Positions 31,975 through 43,734 of a stretch of 64,000 nucleotides of DNA are shown here, in pieces. The notes below the pieces were generated by a model. That model ran no database searches and was not told the origin of the DNA. It worked only from the letters and a program-made list of their open reading frames with translations. The number at the start of each line of letters is the position of its first letter. Positions within the stretch are counted from its first letter, which is position 1. Both the position numbers and the translations under genes were made by a program. Origin of the DNA: Melitaea cinxia (Eukaryota > Arthropoda > Insecta > Lepidoptera > Nymphalidae); contig NC_059418.1 of NCBI RefSeq assembly GCF_905220565.1, positions 9,043,441 through 9,107,440 of the forward strand, read 5' to 3'.

Positions 31975-34479
31975 GGAGATTGTAATAATAAGGCTGTAGG
32001 AGTGTGAGGATTTTATTTAGTTGTCAGTAAGAACAAAATGTGGCTGGCTTAGCTTAAATGTCATTTAACTAAGGTGAGCTTGTTTGTTGACTTAGTTGTG
32101 TATATATAAAAAATAAAAATATTGATATAAATATCAGAAATAATAGAATTTCATATTTCTATAGTTATAACTAGGTACATGTTTTATAAGCTGCAACATG
32201 CACTCCGAACAATCAAATTACCACAAAAAAGACTATGAATAAAATTGCAGTTCTGTGGAATTTAATACCAGCGTAAAACGATTGAGAAGGTTTTATTTGG
32301 AGTTTAGGCCTCTAAGTTTATATCGATAGATACAAGAAAAATATGAAATTGAAGTCTGAGTGGTAAAAAAGGGATGCTTTGTTTTTACAAAGGTGTTTGT
32401 ATCCAGTTGTTTCAAAAATAAATACAAGTTTGTATTCCGTGAAGTTTGTTACTCTTTTATTCAAAATATACTGAGCTTATTGTCATAAAGTAACGTGGGT
32501 GAAATCACAGGCTATATCCCAATAAAATTAATAAAAAACCCACCCTTTAATTTGCATGAAGTCAAAATAGATTTCTGTTCATTTCTTCGACCGCTGCCGG
32601 ATAAGACGCGCTAAGCGGGATAACCGTAAATCAGTCACGAAGACCTTGTGCGTCCATTAGCTGTGTAGAATTCGTAAGTATTATACTTATACAAACACAT
32701 TTCATAGGAAACATTGTGTTTCTAGTTAATTAACTTTTTAGATTAATCATACTCACTTCAACATACAATCAAATATTCTAAAAACAAATAGTTTTACGTT
32801 TTGTTTGTATGTTTTAGGAGCTTTATAATGTAAAGTGTATTTCATTTGAGTTAGCTTGTGTATGTACGTTTGACTCAATATTAATGAATAATTTTAAGCT
32901 AGTACAAAAGGTCGTAACAATATGAAATATCAAGCTTATCTTGTGTAGTATATAATGTATTTTAATTTTAGGAATATAGTATTGGAGTGTGTAAGTCGTA
33001 AATTATTCCAACTGGGCGCGAAACCCACTCGCGTCTCACGTACCTGCTATAAAAGTCAAAGGCTGTATTATAAGTGCGGTACCATAATATAGGGAGCTTG
33101 GAAAGATTCTTATATGACTCGAAAAATATTTATTTTTACGTGTATAAAATAACGATTGTGCTTTGGACCACGTGACTGAAGTAAAACTTCTAACTTGACT
33201 TGGGGAGTAAGCTGGTGAATACGTGACAAGAGCGTTACGCAAGATATATTTACGTACAATCTTCATACGTTTGTTTATATATTACCGCTTATGTGAAAAT
33301 CTTTGATAAACCTTTATCCAGTGTTTTGCGTTCACACGCCATTAGAACTTTTAATTTTTCCTTAAATATGTAGCTCCGTAGCGGTACGCTACGTCATGTA
33401 GCACAGTGCTACGAACCACTGCACGTGTAAATACTTCTGTGGCATTTAAGTACAGAAATATTGACCACTTTATCTAAACAACTAATTTATTTTTTAGTAT
33501 ACTTTTATATTAAGAATATTATTATGTATACTATGAAAAGGTTTCAAATATTTGATATTGTATAAATCGTAAAACTTCTATTGACAATCAGGTGACCGGA
33601 TTTGTTCGGGAAGCTGTGTAAGATAATCCCACTATATTTCGTTAGGTCACTTATCGCGGTCCGGCAGCCTGATATAACAAGAGCGACGGGGACTGTTGGG
33701 GCGAACATATCAAAACAAATTATTTTAAAAGGAACGTCGAACAAGGATAAATCAAATTCAATCCATTATTAGGATACAATTACTGTGCAGTAGAATTAAT
33801 TAGAAATGGCATGAACGTCATAATGAAACAAGTCTGACAGATAGTAGATCTAACTAATATCTGTACTAGAAACAATATTTAATACGTGACGTGTAGCGTT
33901 ATAAGAATACGCATATAAAGAATTCTCGTAAGCACCGAGCAGCAGATGTAAATTCTTTCAAGTTATCTCTGAGCTGTAAAAATATTCTTTATAATTAGAA
34001 TTTGCTCCTAAGTTTCTTATTTTGATCCTTTATGTCGTGGTACAAGTTATTGCTGAGAGCGTTTTTGTATTTAAAATAAACTAGAATTAATAGAACGTAA
34101 TCCTGTTATAACCTTACTGTCCGCTCGTCTCTTTGTTATTTTATCTTTGGGTTGTATATTTGAAATATTATTATTGTAACAAGAGAAAGCCTCTATAGAA
34201 GAACTGTGTTTATTTTCTGTGTTGTTTTGGTGGATATTAAGAACTATGTGATGTTAAATCTCGTGGTACGGAACTTTTTGTGTCGGAGTTCAACACAAAC
34301 TTAGCTGGTTTCATTAAGAGATTAACAGATTCATCCAAGGTATGCATATTTTTACTGTATTGATTACACTAAATCGCTTTCTCTTATGAACTGGACCGTC
34401 CTTTAATAGTCGAAGTTTTGTCAAGTGTTCAGGGGATCGCTAATAAGTATAAAAATGGGGTTCTGCATTCTTTGCGCCA

Positions 34480-35420
34480 ATCACTGTTTTCTTAAGCGTT
34501 AGAGAGAGATCATGAGTGAAAGAAACGGTATAATGGGAGATTTTGGACGTATTTGATAATAGAAGAGTGAGAAATTTTCTGGTTTTTCGTTTTACGAACG
34601 TGACAGTTTCCTCGAGACCAATAACTCACATATTGTGAATATCACATCGGAACACATGTGTGATGGCGACGTTATAACGTTTTCCGCTACTCTTTGTATT
34701 TATAACGGAATAAGGAATAAGGAAATATTTGAAAAGACAGAAAAAAAAATCGGTATTGAGGCGCAGTAGACACTGCATAATTTTGAATCTTTAACAGATG
34801 AAAAAAAAAATTGCTGGACTGGATCACAGTAGAAACTGGAGTTTCGTGTTACATTTAATTTTATACGATTTTTCATTCGCTAAGTTTGTATTTCACGAGA
34901 AGTTGGATTCAATTTCACGATTCACATGACGTCAGGCGATGGTGTATTATGGATAAGACTGTGTACGTTTTAGATGTATAATTTATATTAAAAGCTGGTG
35001 ATCTGAGAATACATACAAACATAATTATATTATAGCTACATGTATTTGTAATAACAATAGTGACAATGACAAACGTCTCGTCCGCACAAGTCTCGACGAA
35101 TCGTAAATAAATAATAATCTCGATAAAAGAACGCTTCGAGTGGAGACGGACGCGCCGTGTTCGATCTAAATTAGTACTTTATATAAAACATCGTCTTTGT
35201 TTGAGGAAACATTGCGTCTCCTTCACTCGGATCACTTGTTACGTTTCTAATTGATTAGATCGGTGAGAGCGAGGCGTTTTCTTTTGGTTCTGAGTTTTTG
35301 TTTGAAACTAGATTCGCGTGGTGCGGTTGTACTGTGTTTGGTTATCGTACCGTCAGTTGAGTTGTTTCGTATTGTTTTGTAATCTATTCCTTATTTAGGA
35401 ATTATTATTTTATAAAAATA
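34480..35420 (+). repeat. Family B, copy 2 (in intron)
   Basis: It matches 1-790 and 44438-45400. Compared with both, it lacks about 115 bp between 'AATAGTGAC' and 'GACAAACGTCTCGTCCGC' (about 35060). It retains TGACGTCAGGCGATGG (about 34927), 'GAACGCTTCGAGTGGAGACG' and the right part up to 'TTTCGTATTGTTTTG', which copy 1 lacks. Confidence 0.75.
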
Positions 35421-36773
35421 TATGTCAATAATAGTCTATTAATTTACAATTCCTAAAAAATGCTTACAAATATTACAAGAATAAAATCCTCGCGAGCCTT
35501 TCCAAAGCGGAGCTATTTGCCAGTATATAATATTTGCTACAGTTACTAAGGCTTAATTTGGAGTGAAATTTCTTCTTGCAAATAAAATTACTTTTTATAC
35601 ATCCACCTGAAACCTAATGAGTGAATAATAGCTTAGGGGGCTGCGAACAGTCAATTAGTGATGTCTGTGGAATATCACGAACGACGAGTTAAATGAAATA
35701 GTAGACAGAATACTTACGATTGAAATCGGATGAATACACGTGTACATATGTGTGTGTTAAACGTAATCCTGTTCACGTACCGTGATTACTTCGTTATATG
35801 AAGTGACAACATTTTTGATAGAAAAGCCTTACGTTCCAGTAAATATAATTACTTTATATTTTAAAATATCTTCTTATACTTCTTTAATTTTCATTCTATA
35901 TTTGAAAGTATATAATTATGACGGTAATCTGAAATCACTTCATACTACATTTGAGCCAAAATAGCGGGCTTATATTATAGCATATGTGTAATGTTCTGGT
36001 GTTATACATGTACACAACACACTCCATACAGAGCTGTGACTTTCACTGGTGAGGCTACTTTATCAATTCCTAATCAACCCTTTCTCTCGAGAACAATTTA
36101 TATCATTTCGACGCCCGTGCTACAGATTTTTACTGCTTAATTGCGTTGAAGGGTTAATAAAGGGACGTGAAATATGTCTCAGAATAAATACAGGTAGAAC
36201 ACTAGCGTGTGTAGGAAGACGGAACACGTTTAAAAACCGAGAAACATTTTGGAACAAATATTTAATATTAGGTACAAGAAATCACTCAGTACTTACTTGC
36301 GTTCCGACCTTTTCGTATTTCAAGACGTAAAATATTTTTTTCTGTTTATTATCTTACTTGAGAAGTAATAATACAATATTTTAATGTTGGGATTGTCACA
36401 TATATTGGAAATTGCAGTCCCAGTATAATCCCAGTTATCGGTGGTCTGACTCGAAGCATCCCTTATATCTTGTTTAAATATTAATGCGGACGACAACGGG
36501 TTGGTGAGGCCGGTGGCTCCTTCGTTAGAGGTATAACTTTATAAGTATAAAACATTAGGATTTTTAACGAGCGCTGGGTATCACACAGTATAAAAAAGTT
36601 CGTAATTTCTTCAATGTTTGTTAACAGAATTCGACCTGTTACATTTTCGTTTTAAGTATAGATTATATGTTCATTTCAAAATTTGAAAACCATTGTGACA
36701 TTTTGTAAAATGCTCTAATCGTTTTCATTTTTGTATTTAAACTTTTATTGACAATAGATAATGTTTGTTACAG

Positions 36774-36848
36774 GTACGTTTCAAATCAAAAGAACAACAC
36801 GTAGGTATGAAACTAAAGCAAACACATTCAAGACAGACGGTCGAGTAG
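36774..36848 (+). CDS. Possible short terminal exon or recursive splice point
   Basis: 'GTTTGTTACAG|GTACGT' at 36763-36779 is both an acceptor and, directly abutting, a donor-like sequence. Read as an exon it joins the 31968 donor in phase 0 and encodes 'VRFKSKEQHVGMKLKQTHSR' and four more residues before TAG at 36846-36848. Read as a zero-length exon it would be a ratchet site like those in long Drosophila introns. The polypyrimidine tract is mediocre, so this could be chance. Confidence 0.3.
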   Translation, partial: VRFKSKEQHVGMKLKQTHSRQTVE

Positions 36849-37837
36849 ACGACACACGTGACACGTCACCGACATTCGTGAACAAAGAAACTAAAACCCG
36901 ACTTCGAAAAAAGTGATAATTGTATTATATATTTACATATGTATTTACAAGTATTTGTATAATAATGATTTGTAATACAGTGTAATATTACTGGAGTAAC
37001 GACATAAATAAGGTTTCATTATAACTTCTAATATATCATTTTACCCTAATATTAAATGGAATTTTCCTTGTTCCGCTTCAACTTAACGTTAACTTAGCAG
37101 ATGTTAAAACAGTACCTTATTTTTACTGACAAAAAGAAATTAAATTATCCTAATAACTTTTCCTTTTACTGTAAAATAATACTAACCATAATTAATAAGT
37201 CATTTTAATACCTATTCATCATTCTGTAAAGACTATATATTATTATGGAGCCTGGAAAAAACGACGACTTTCAGGATATTACAGAATCAACGTACATTTT
37301 CAACAACAACGTTCATTATCAACTCGTAGTGCAGTCTCGAATAGAATATACTTTATTGCACGCCACTTAAAAAAGATTTACATAAAACAGTTATTTAAAC
37401 ATAGAGATAGTAATGTACAAAGGCGGCCTTATCGCTTAGTAGCGACCTCTCGAAGAAAACCTTTAGAAAAACGAAAATATGCATTGAAAAGGTAGGTGCA
37501 GCAGCGTAATTATCTGTATTATTTGCAGATAAACATTATGTACGCCATTATGATGCATTTTCATTACCTAGAAAAAACCATACATGATACATACACATAT
37601 ATGTGGGATAAAATCAAAAAATCCAAAGTCGTTAAAATGCTGGTTTATTCAAATACACAGAGAAATAAAAATACACGTCTTGCCGTCTTCACTCGCTTAG
37701 CGCCACCCCCAAACTCACTGTCACACGTTCGTCTGTCAACGTCAATCATTCTTCATATCATGCATACCCACTTTTACATTCCCTTTCATGCATTCGTCTT
37801 TAAAGTTACACATCCTACATATATATGTATAACCAAT
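36849..37837. repeat. Family G copy and antisense LINE tail
   Basis: 37040-37315 matches 6785-7070. 37325-37460 begins 'AGAATATACTTTATTGCACG' and contains 'CAAAGGCGGCCTTATCGC', a 3' LINE end in antisense. The rest, to 37837, is unassigned. The long open frame crossing into 37981 borrows its C-terminus from the family C/M1 text and starts at GTG, so it is not called. Confidence 0.5.
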
Positions 37838-38397
37838 ATATCAAGCACAATGAATATTGTATGTACTGGATGTTTCTACTTGTTACTAGGTGGCACTCAT
37901 CGTTTGTTGCTTATTGTGAATCGCGGTAACGAGATTTTTGTTTTTATATATAAAGTTGGTTACGGTCACTTCGAAAATTGAAAATTTCGTGGAGGTCATA
38001 ACGCATCAAGTGTTATCACCTTCACCCAATTTTCGCAAATATTTAAATTGTAAATTTCAAAACAAATATTCAACGTCGTCATAGACGACACTTGCAGACG
38101 GTAACCAATACTGAATCGCTGTGAGAAGATTAATAATTGAATAACACTTACAATTGCACAATGAAATGACGAACAAAGTTAATGATCAGTGTTTATCGTT
38201 ACAGCTATTTCAACTATATGTAGTCTCTGAATGTCCCATTACTCTTCTAAACACAGCTCTGTGAGATGAGCAGAATGAAGTTTTATTACTGTCGTTCCAT
38301 TGAAACCTTTGGGAAACGAAACTGCACAAATAGTGTTCTGAAATTTAGCGGTTAAACAACCGCTAAATTTCTCCTACTCAGTGTCCATTAGTTACAA
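37838..38397 (+). repeat. Family C, left part (interrupted copy)
   Basis: M1 half 'TACTAGGTGGCACTCATCG' (about 37883), then 'CAACGTCGTCATAGACGACA' and 'CCAATACTGAATCGCTGTG'. Family C resumes at about 39130 ('GACAGTAGGTATACATTT'), so a LINE insertion splits the copy. A private 14 bp hairpin lies at 38340-38371. Confidence 0.7.
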
Positions 38398-39135
38398 TAT
38401 ATACATTATTTATTTTTATTTATTTATTTACATAGGAAGCCAACGTGTTATACAGTGGTTTCTATCATAATTATATAGTTAAACAGAATATCTCACACTA
38501 TACACCACACTTATAGGCTAACTCAGCATGCAATACACTTTAAACAGTTGCTTCGAAACTTATACTAACAATTAATATCTATCTTATGAAAAATTAACTC
38601 ATCAATAAAAGTATAAAACAGCCTATCAAAAAAATTATAACAACTAAAACCCGTGCTAAAACAGTAAAAAATATTTAAAAGAAAAAAATTAAAATATGTA
38701 GGTATATGTAAAAAAAATAACAACGAAAGACAACAATTAATATGATAATACATCGGGAATTCTATGAATAAATATAAAAATTATTAAATATAAAAATTAT
38801 AAATATAATATATCTGTAAGTAAACGGTTTGAGGTACAAGAAATCAGCTGATTTAAAGTATAATATGGTAAGAATGTTCACAACTTCATACAGTAGGTAA
38901 CTAATTTGAGTTCAAATGTAAAAAAAGCATCTTAACCTTTCTCTTGAATGCTTTCCCAGAATATCTACAAATATCAATATCTACATCCTCTTTTAAAATT
39001 GAATTATACAAGTTTATGACTCTATTTAAGCATGTATTCATGCCCCAATTGGTTCTAGCAAATCTGCTCACGAACGTTTGTTTTGATCTGGTAGTCCTCA
39101 TAGGTTTTCTAGGGATTGCCAGTTTTATTATTATT
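38398..39135 (-). mobile_element. 5'-truncated LINE inserted in family C
   Basis: On the minus strand it has a TAAATAAATAAAAATAA tail at 38398-38430, a 3' UTR, and a coding end at 39164-38901. The flanking C sequence is TTATTAT-like on both sides, compatible with a short target duplication. Confidence 0.65.
38901..39135 (-). pseudogene. LINE ORF2 C-terminal fragment
   Basis: The minus-strand reading gives 'AIPRKPMRTTRSKQTFVSRF' then 'RTNWGMNTCLNRVINLYNS' and 'GKAFKRKVKMLFLH'. The pattern (basic segment, SF..R, W-N near the middle, FKRKV near the end) fits the C-terminal tail of a reverse-transcriptase ORF2 of Jockey/CR1 type. The few residues upstream come from family C. No RT catalytic motif is present. 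Confidence 0.6.
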
Positions 39136-39815
39136 GACAGTAGGTATACATTTAACAAGTCCACAATTAATCTCTACCGACTAATATACGGAAATCGAAA
39201 CCTTGTCAAAACAATTTACATTTTATCATATTAAATCTCAGTTCGATAATTGTGTTTGCTCGCAAACAAAAAAAAAGTCATCAACTAGATCGACAAGAAG
39301 TACAACGTGGGTACATACGAAAAACTAGTTAAGTAAATACGCGTTATTAGATATGACTCGAATAGTACTTGTTAGATTTCAATTAAATTTAAATGGAACC
39401 ACATTACGTCCACCACCTTTCGATTAAAAACAAAATCATGGAAATCAGTGCACTCGGTCAAAAGTTCTGAGGTAACATACATTAAAAAATACAATCGACT
39501 TGAGAACCTCTAACTTTTTTTAAGTCGGTTAAAATACCTTCTCCATGTTATATCGACAAGTACGCATTATTAGATATAGCTCAAAAACGAATCGTTAAAT
39601 TTTGATCAAAATTAATCGTTCGTTTATAAATCATTTTAAACCACCGTCAGTGGATAGAAGTACTGGTGGAGACATATTACTAGTTATAATTACGACCTAT
39701 GAGACTATATTGTCATAATTTTAAAATAATTCATCAAATTAGAGATATAAAAAAAAAATGCAGTCGAAATGAGGTTCAAATCGGTTAAAAAGACCAAACG
39801 AAAGTTAGGCCTTAT
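39136..39815 (-). repeat. Family C remainder plus two HINE pieces (minus)
   Basis: 39136-39240 completes family C. 39241-39535 is a minus-strand HINE from the 'GTTTGCTCGCAAAC' hairpin to 'TTTTTAAGTCGGTTA', lacking the central monomers. 39540-39790 is a much-decayed second HINE with a private stretch 'ACCACCGTCAGTGGATAGAA'. Confidence 0.65.
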
Positions 39816-40065
39816 TTTAACCGACTTCCAAAAAAAGGAGGAGGTTCTCAATTTGACTGTTTTTTTTTTTTATATGTTACTTCAAAACTTTTGACTGGGT
39901 GGACCGATTTCGACAAAAAATTTTTTAATCGATCTAAAAACCTGGTCTTTGCCATTTTGTCCCACTTAAATTTATTTGAGATCTAACAACTATTTTTTCG
40001 TCGACCTACGTTGTATTATACTGCATAACTTTTAACTGGTTATACCGATTTTGATATGTGCAAGA
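39816..40065 (+). mobile_element. HINE, 3' truncated
   Basis: TTTTAACCGACTTCC start, first module with a private 'GATCTAAAAACCTGGTCTTT' change, broken off after 'GATTTTGATATGTGC' in the second module. Confidence 0.75.
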
Positions 40066-40079
40066 AAGTATAGTGCGTG

Positions 40080-40320
40080 GTTCCGTTACACACTGTGACG
40101 TGGTAAGGAACTAGAAAAAATTACTTGATATCTCACTATTATTTTTATAGCGGGCAATTGCAATGGAATTTACAGATTCACTTAAACAGAATTATAACGA
40201 TCTCGTCACCGCGATTCAGTATTCGTAGCCGACGATTAGTGCCATCTATTGACACAGAATAACACTTCAATCTACGTGACTTCGGTCGGACTGTGACGGA
40301 ATGACGCTTTGTTAAAATAT
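40080..40320 (+). repeat. Head hairpin plus M1
   Basis: 'GTTCCGTTACACACTGTGAC', 'GGTAAGGAACTAGAAAA', then 'TCGTCACCGCGATTCAGTAT' and 'GTGCCATCTATTGACACAG'. It is homologous in order to 4383-4620 and sits between two HINEs. Confidence 0.75.
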
Positions 40321-40324
40321 TTGA

Positions 40325-40745
40325 TGAATAATTGTGTTTGCTGGCAAACGAAGAAAAACCGACTTCAATTATATCGACAAGTAATATAACGTAGGTAGAC
40401 GAAAAAATAGTCAAGTATTACGCATTATCAAAGATTACTCCAAAAGTTGTGATCAGATCTCGATGAAATTTAAATGTGACCACATGATAAACGTCATCAA
40501 ATCATCAAAATCGGTACACTAAGTAAAAAGTTATGCGGATTTTCGAGAGTTTCTCTCGATTCCTCTGAGATCCCATCATCAGATCCTGGTTTCCTTATCA
40601 TAGTACTAAACTAGTAATATCTCCGTTCCAACAAATAAAGAATTAGAAAAATCGGTTCAAAACGACGGAGTTATCCCCGAACATACATAAAAAAATATAC
40701 GGTCGAATTGAGTAACCTCCTCCTTTTTTGAAGTCGGTTAAAAAT
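40325..40745 (-). mobile_element. HINE with internal deletion
   Basis: Hairpin variant 'TTTGCTGGCAAACG' at the left; 'CCTCCTCCTTTTTTGAAGTC' at the right. The first module is missing: the central monomer is joined to 'ATCGGTTCAAAACGACGGAG', text typical of other lepidopteran repeats. Confidence 0.75.
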
Positions 40746-41279
40746 TATTAAGGTTATGGTGAGTCTCGCTGATGTTGATAATTTTTTCTAATATAACAAA
40801 GATGTTGATTAAAATTAGTCGTTTGATCGTTACTAGGTTTTTTTTTATAATTAGGAAAGTTCCTTCGGTGCCCTACCTTAGTTAGTGGTGTGTGTCAGTA
40901 GTAGGTGGTGCTTATCTTTGATTACAAGTCACATTAATAAATTTTCGAAGTGCCGTTCCCTGTCACTCGGTGAAACAGAGCTATTATACTAGGAATCAGC
41001 TGTCCGTCCGCGCACAGTTATGCTTATAACGTATACATAATTATATAATACTTAAATATGTATCATTGTTACATGTATTGCGACGACAAGGGATAAAAAT
41101 AAAATAAAATGCTACAAACCAATATGGTGTACAATTCCAATTTATATTTAAAAGAAGATGAATTAACAATACTATAAAAATGCCGTAAATAATGTCGAGT
41201 GTACTCCTTATACTGTCACTTGTTATTATTTTCGGCATCGACTAAAGCTTTTTTGTGACATTTATAGAATACAAAATAT
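40746..41279. other. No gene recognised
   Basis: Unassigned DNA; a short open frame on the minus strand (41238-41041) has no recognisable features. Confidence 0.45.
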
Positions 41280-41700
41280 CTTGACATGGCGATTTAGCAT
41301 GATTATGAAGCCGAAGGTGAAGGCTATCTATCAACAAGTCCAAACATAACCGAATGCCAACGAATGTACGGTTGTTGATTGGTGGTAGTAAATATTAGAT
41401 CGCGGTGGTAAGATTTTTATTTTTGTATGTAAAATCAACTGTGATAATTCCGAAAATTCGGCTGGCGGTTCAAACTAGTAATGCTGAAATATTACAAGTT
41501 TGAACATAAGCTCTTCATTCTAAAACAGTAACAACTTTTAACAAACTTTCAACACATTTTAGACTTCCGTTCACTCGCAGCTTTAACAGATATTTATCAC
41601 TAAACAATAATTGTCTCTGCTCACAAATGAAAAAAAACCGACTTCAATTACTTCGACAAGTAATAAATAAAACGTAAGTAGACACAAAATGATCAAGTAG
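41280..41700. repeat. M1 palindrome, downstream block, HINE fragment
   Basis: Left arm 'TATCTTGACATGGCGATTTA', core 'GGCTATCTATCAACAAGTCC', right arm 'ATCGCGGTGGTAAGATTTTT' with the 'TTTGTATGTAAAATCAACTG' tail. The block 'AGACTTCCGTTCACTCGCAG' follows at about 41560. A minus-strand HINE end lies at 41603-41700. Confidence 0.65.
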
Positions 41701-42444
41701 TTAAGTTTTGATACACGAAACACTAATTTTCAATTATGACGGCCTCAATAAGTCGATACTAATAAGGCGGACCGAGACACAGTTGCACAATTACAGCCTA
41801 TGTTACTGCAGGACTTCTTCCTCTCTGCGGGAGTATTTCCTATTACTTGCACTTTAGATAGATATTACGAAACTTATTAAGTAATTGAAGTTTGAAACAG
41901 GCAAGAAATTATATTACATTTGTTTAAATTTCATCGTATTCGATTATTGTATTAGTCTACCTTTGCTTATCCGACTTCATCCAGTAGTAATAATAGAAGT
42001 TATAAGTAATTATATTAACTTGCATATAAATATAGCGTGTGCTGTGTGGTTACGCCAGTAAAGAATATAGCCACCCGCTCTTTTCCCGTGGGTGTCGTAA
42101 AAGGCCACTAAGGAATAATATAGCACAGTTAGTATATAGAACAATAGCACAGTTCCACTACTACCTTGGAACTTAATAAATTATAGTTTAAAAAAACAAA
42201 AAAAAATGCCTTTATAGCTAATCGAACTAAAAAGTAGAAAATAATTTTTAATTACAAAGAGTTTATATTACATTAGTAGAAGATCGAACAATCAATCATA
42301 ATTATTAACTTCAAAATAAAGTTATAATAAAATATAAGTTATTAAGAGAATAATTCAATTCAGAGTAAAAAAGTATTAGCCTGTCACGGCTCCAACTGTA
42401 TCTCTGTGACACGGAAGCACAACGGAGACTTAGAGCTACACACA
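41701..42444. other. LINE tail piece (42035-42180) in unassigned DNA
   Basis: 42035-42180 has 'TTCCCGTGGGTGTCGTAAAA' and 'CCACTACTACCTTGGAACTT', the left part of the tail found whole at 28025. It contains a ~30 bp internal duplication ('AATATAGCACAGTTAGTATA'). Nothing else is assigned. Confidence 0.5.
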
Positions 42445-42910
42445 TATAGTTCCGTCACGCCCTGTTACGGGGTTAGGAACTCCAAAAATTGCACAAACGT
42501 AAAAACCGCACAAAGAATCTGGTCACAGACACAGATATAATGGTAATAATGCAGTCAATAACTTTATGTATACTAACAAAAATCTTGTCATCGCGGTTCA
42601 GGATTTATAAACGACGATAAGTGCCATCTATTAACAATCGATTCAGTTTCGCTTGTCGTTGATGCCACTTCTCGTCAGTTACAAATGACGAATCACGATG
42701 ACAAGGTTTTTATTGTTGTACATAAAGTCAATTATGATCATTTTGAATATTGGGGAACAAAATACCCTCTCGTGTATCGCTTACAGCTGGGTCTTCAGTT
42801 CCCAGTTTTTAACATTTCAAAGAAGTTTTAGATTTCAATGCACTCATAGCCTTAACGTAACTATTTTACTAAATCAACGTCATTCGTCTGTAACACAACG
42901 CAAACCTTTA
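42445..42910 (+). repeat. Head hairpin, M1 and downstream block
   Basis: 'GTTCCGTCACGCCCTGTTAC' ... 'GGTTAGGAACTCCAAAAAT', then 'TCTTGTCATCGCGGTTCAGG', 'AGTGCCATCTATTAACAATC', a right arm 'GAATCACGATGACAAGGTTT' and the block 'TCATTCGTCTGTAACA'. The left and right arms make a full M1 palindrome. Confidence 0.65.
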
Positions 42911-43104
42911 ATATGATTTGTTCTATCCAAGTTGAGATGTACACAAGTTGTAGTCTGAGCTGAAGAGAAGGAAAAGTTATTAGTTTTCCTTTGAAATTAC
43001 TCGGGTATATGTTGGATCTAAAACAACCGCCCTGGTGTGTGAGTGGGGGCTGGTGTGAGTGTTAACTTCAAACACCGACGGTTTTCTGGTTACATTTGTA
43101 TTTG

Positions 43105-43370
43105 TACAAATATTTCTTACCGGTTCGGATGTCTACCCTTGTGGGTAGACAACCTCTCCCCGCTGTACCTCGGAGAGGATGTTACGCTGTCGGTCCCGGT
43201 TATCATAAAAACCTTATAGCGATCGTTCCTCATAGTAGGGAGCAAATCCGCCAACCTGCAGTGGACCAGCGTGGTGGATTAAGCTTCAATCGTTCTCCTA
43301 CACGGAGAAAGAGCTTAGAGCCTATGCTTAGCAGTAGAAAATTACAGGCTGAACGCGATGTTAAATTTAT
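43105..43370 (+). mobile_element. LINE 3' tail (third type)
   Basis: 'GGATGTCTACCCTTGTGGGT', 'CCTCGGAGAGGATGTTACGC', 'GACCAGCGTGGTGGATTAAG' and 'AGCAGTAGAAAATTACAGGC' form the 3' end of another common lepidopteran LINE. The open frame across it is fortuitous. Confidence 0.65.
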
Positions 43371-43444
43371 AAATTTAAATATAAAGAAATCAAGTCAAAG
43401 TATCGTTTTCCTTCGTATAATTTTATAATTCAGTATAGAAAGTG

Positions 43445-43610
43445 TAAAACATCACGACGTTAGGTCTGAGCTACATCCGCGAGGGGGCGCGCTGATCGCG
43501 GCTCGTAGTGTCAATGTTAATATTTAATCGAAACTTGCTGAAGAGTCGAACATAAACTTATAATATAACCACTTACAGTAATGACTTCGATGAAATTATA
43601 ATTATTGTTA
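43445..43610 (+). repeat. Family D fragment
   Basis: 'GGTCTGAGCTACATCCGCGA' and 'ATCGCGGCTCGTAGT' match 11855-12000 and 58735-58880 only; the rest of D is absent. Confidence 0.65.
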
Positions 43611-43734
43611 ATTGTTTTTTTTTTTACTTCTCTCTAGTTCTAAGAACGAATTCTGCAGTGAATTATCATTCCCTTACAATACACGTTTTGGAGATTTAGA
43701 ATGAAATGAACCATAGTCGAATGATCTCTAATGA

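Larger units (their letters stand above)
31969..36773 (+). other. Presumed intron, largely repeat-poor
   Basis: No exon was found between 32010 and 34470. The region has two adjacent short palindromes at 33377-33412 and otherwise unique AT-rich DNA. A family B copy occupies 34480-35420. From 35421 to 36770 the sequence is again unique to the eye, and open frames at 35782 and 36049 lack family features. If the gene does not use the 36774 acceptor, this intron continues further right. Confidence 0.4.

Noticed and set aside
37496..37981. A 161-codon frame, among the longest in the window.
   Set aside because: It begins at GTG, spans unrelated unassigned DNA and a family C start, and its C-terminus is repeat-derived.
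43096..43428. 110-codon frame with Pro/Arg-rich text.
   Set aside because: It coincides with a recognised LINE 3' tail and begins at a non-ATG codon.
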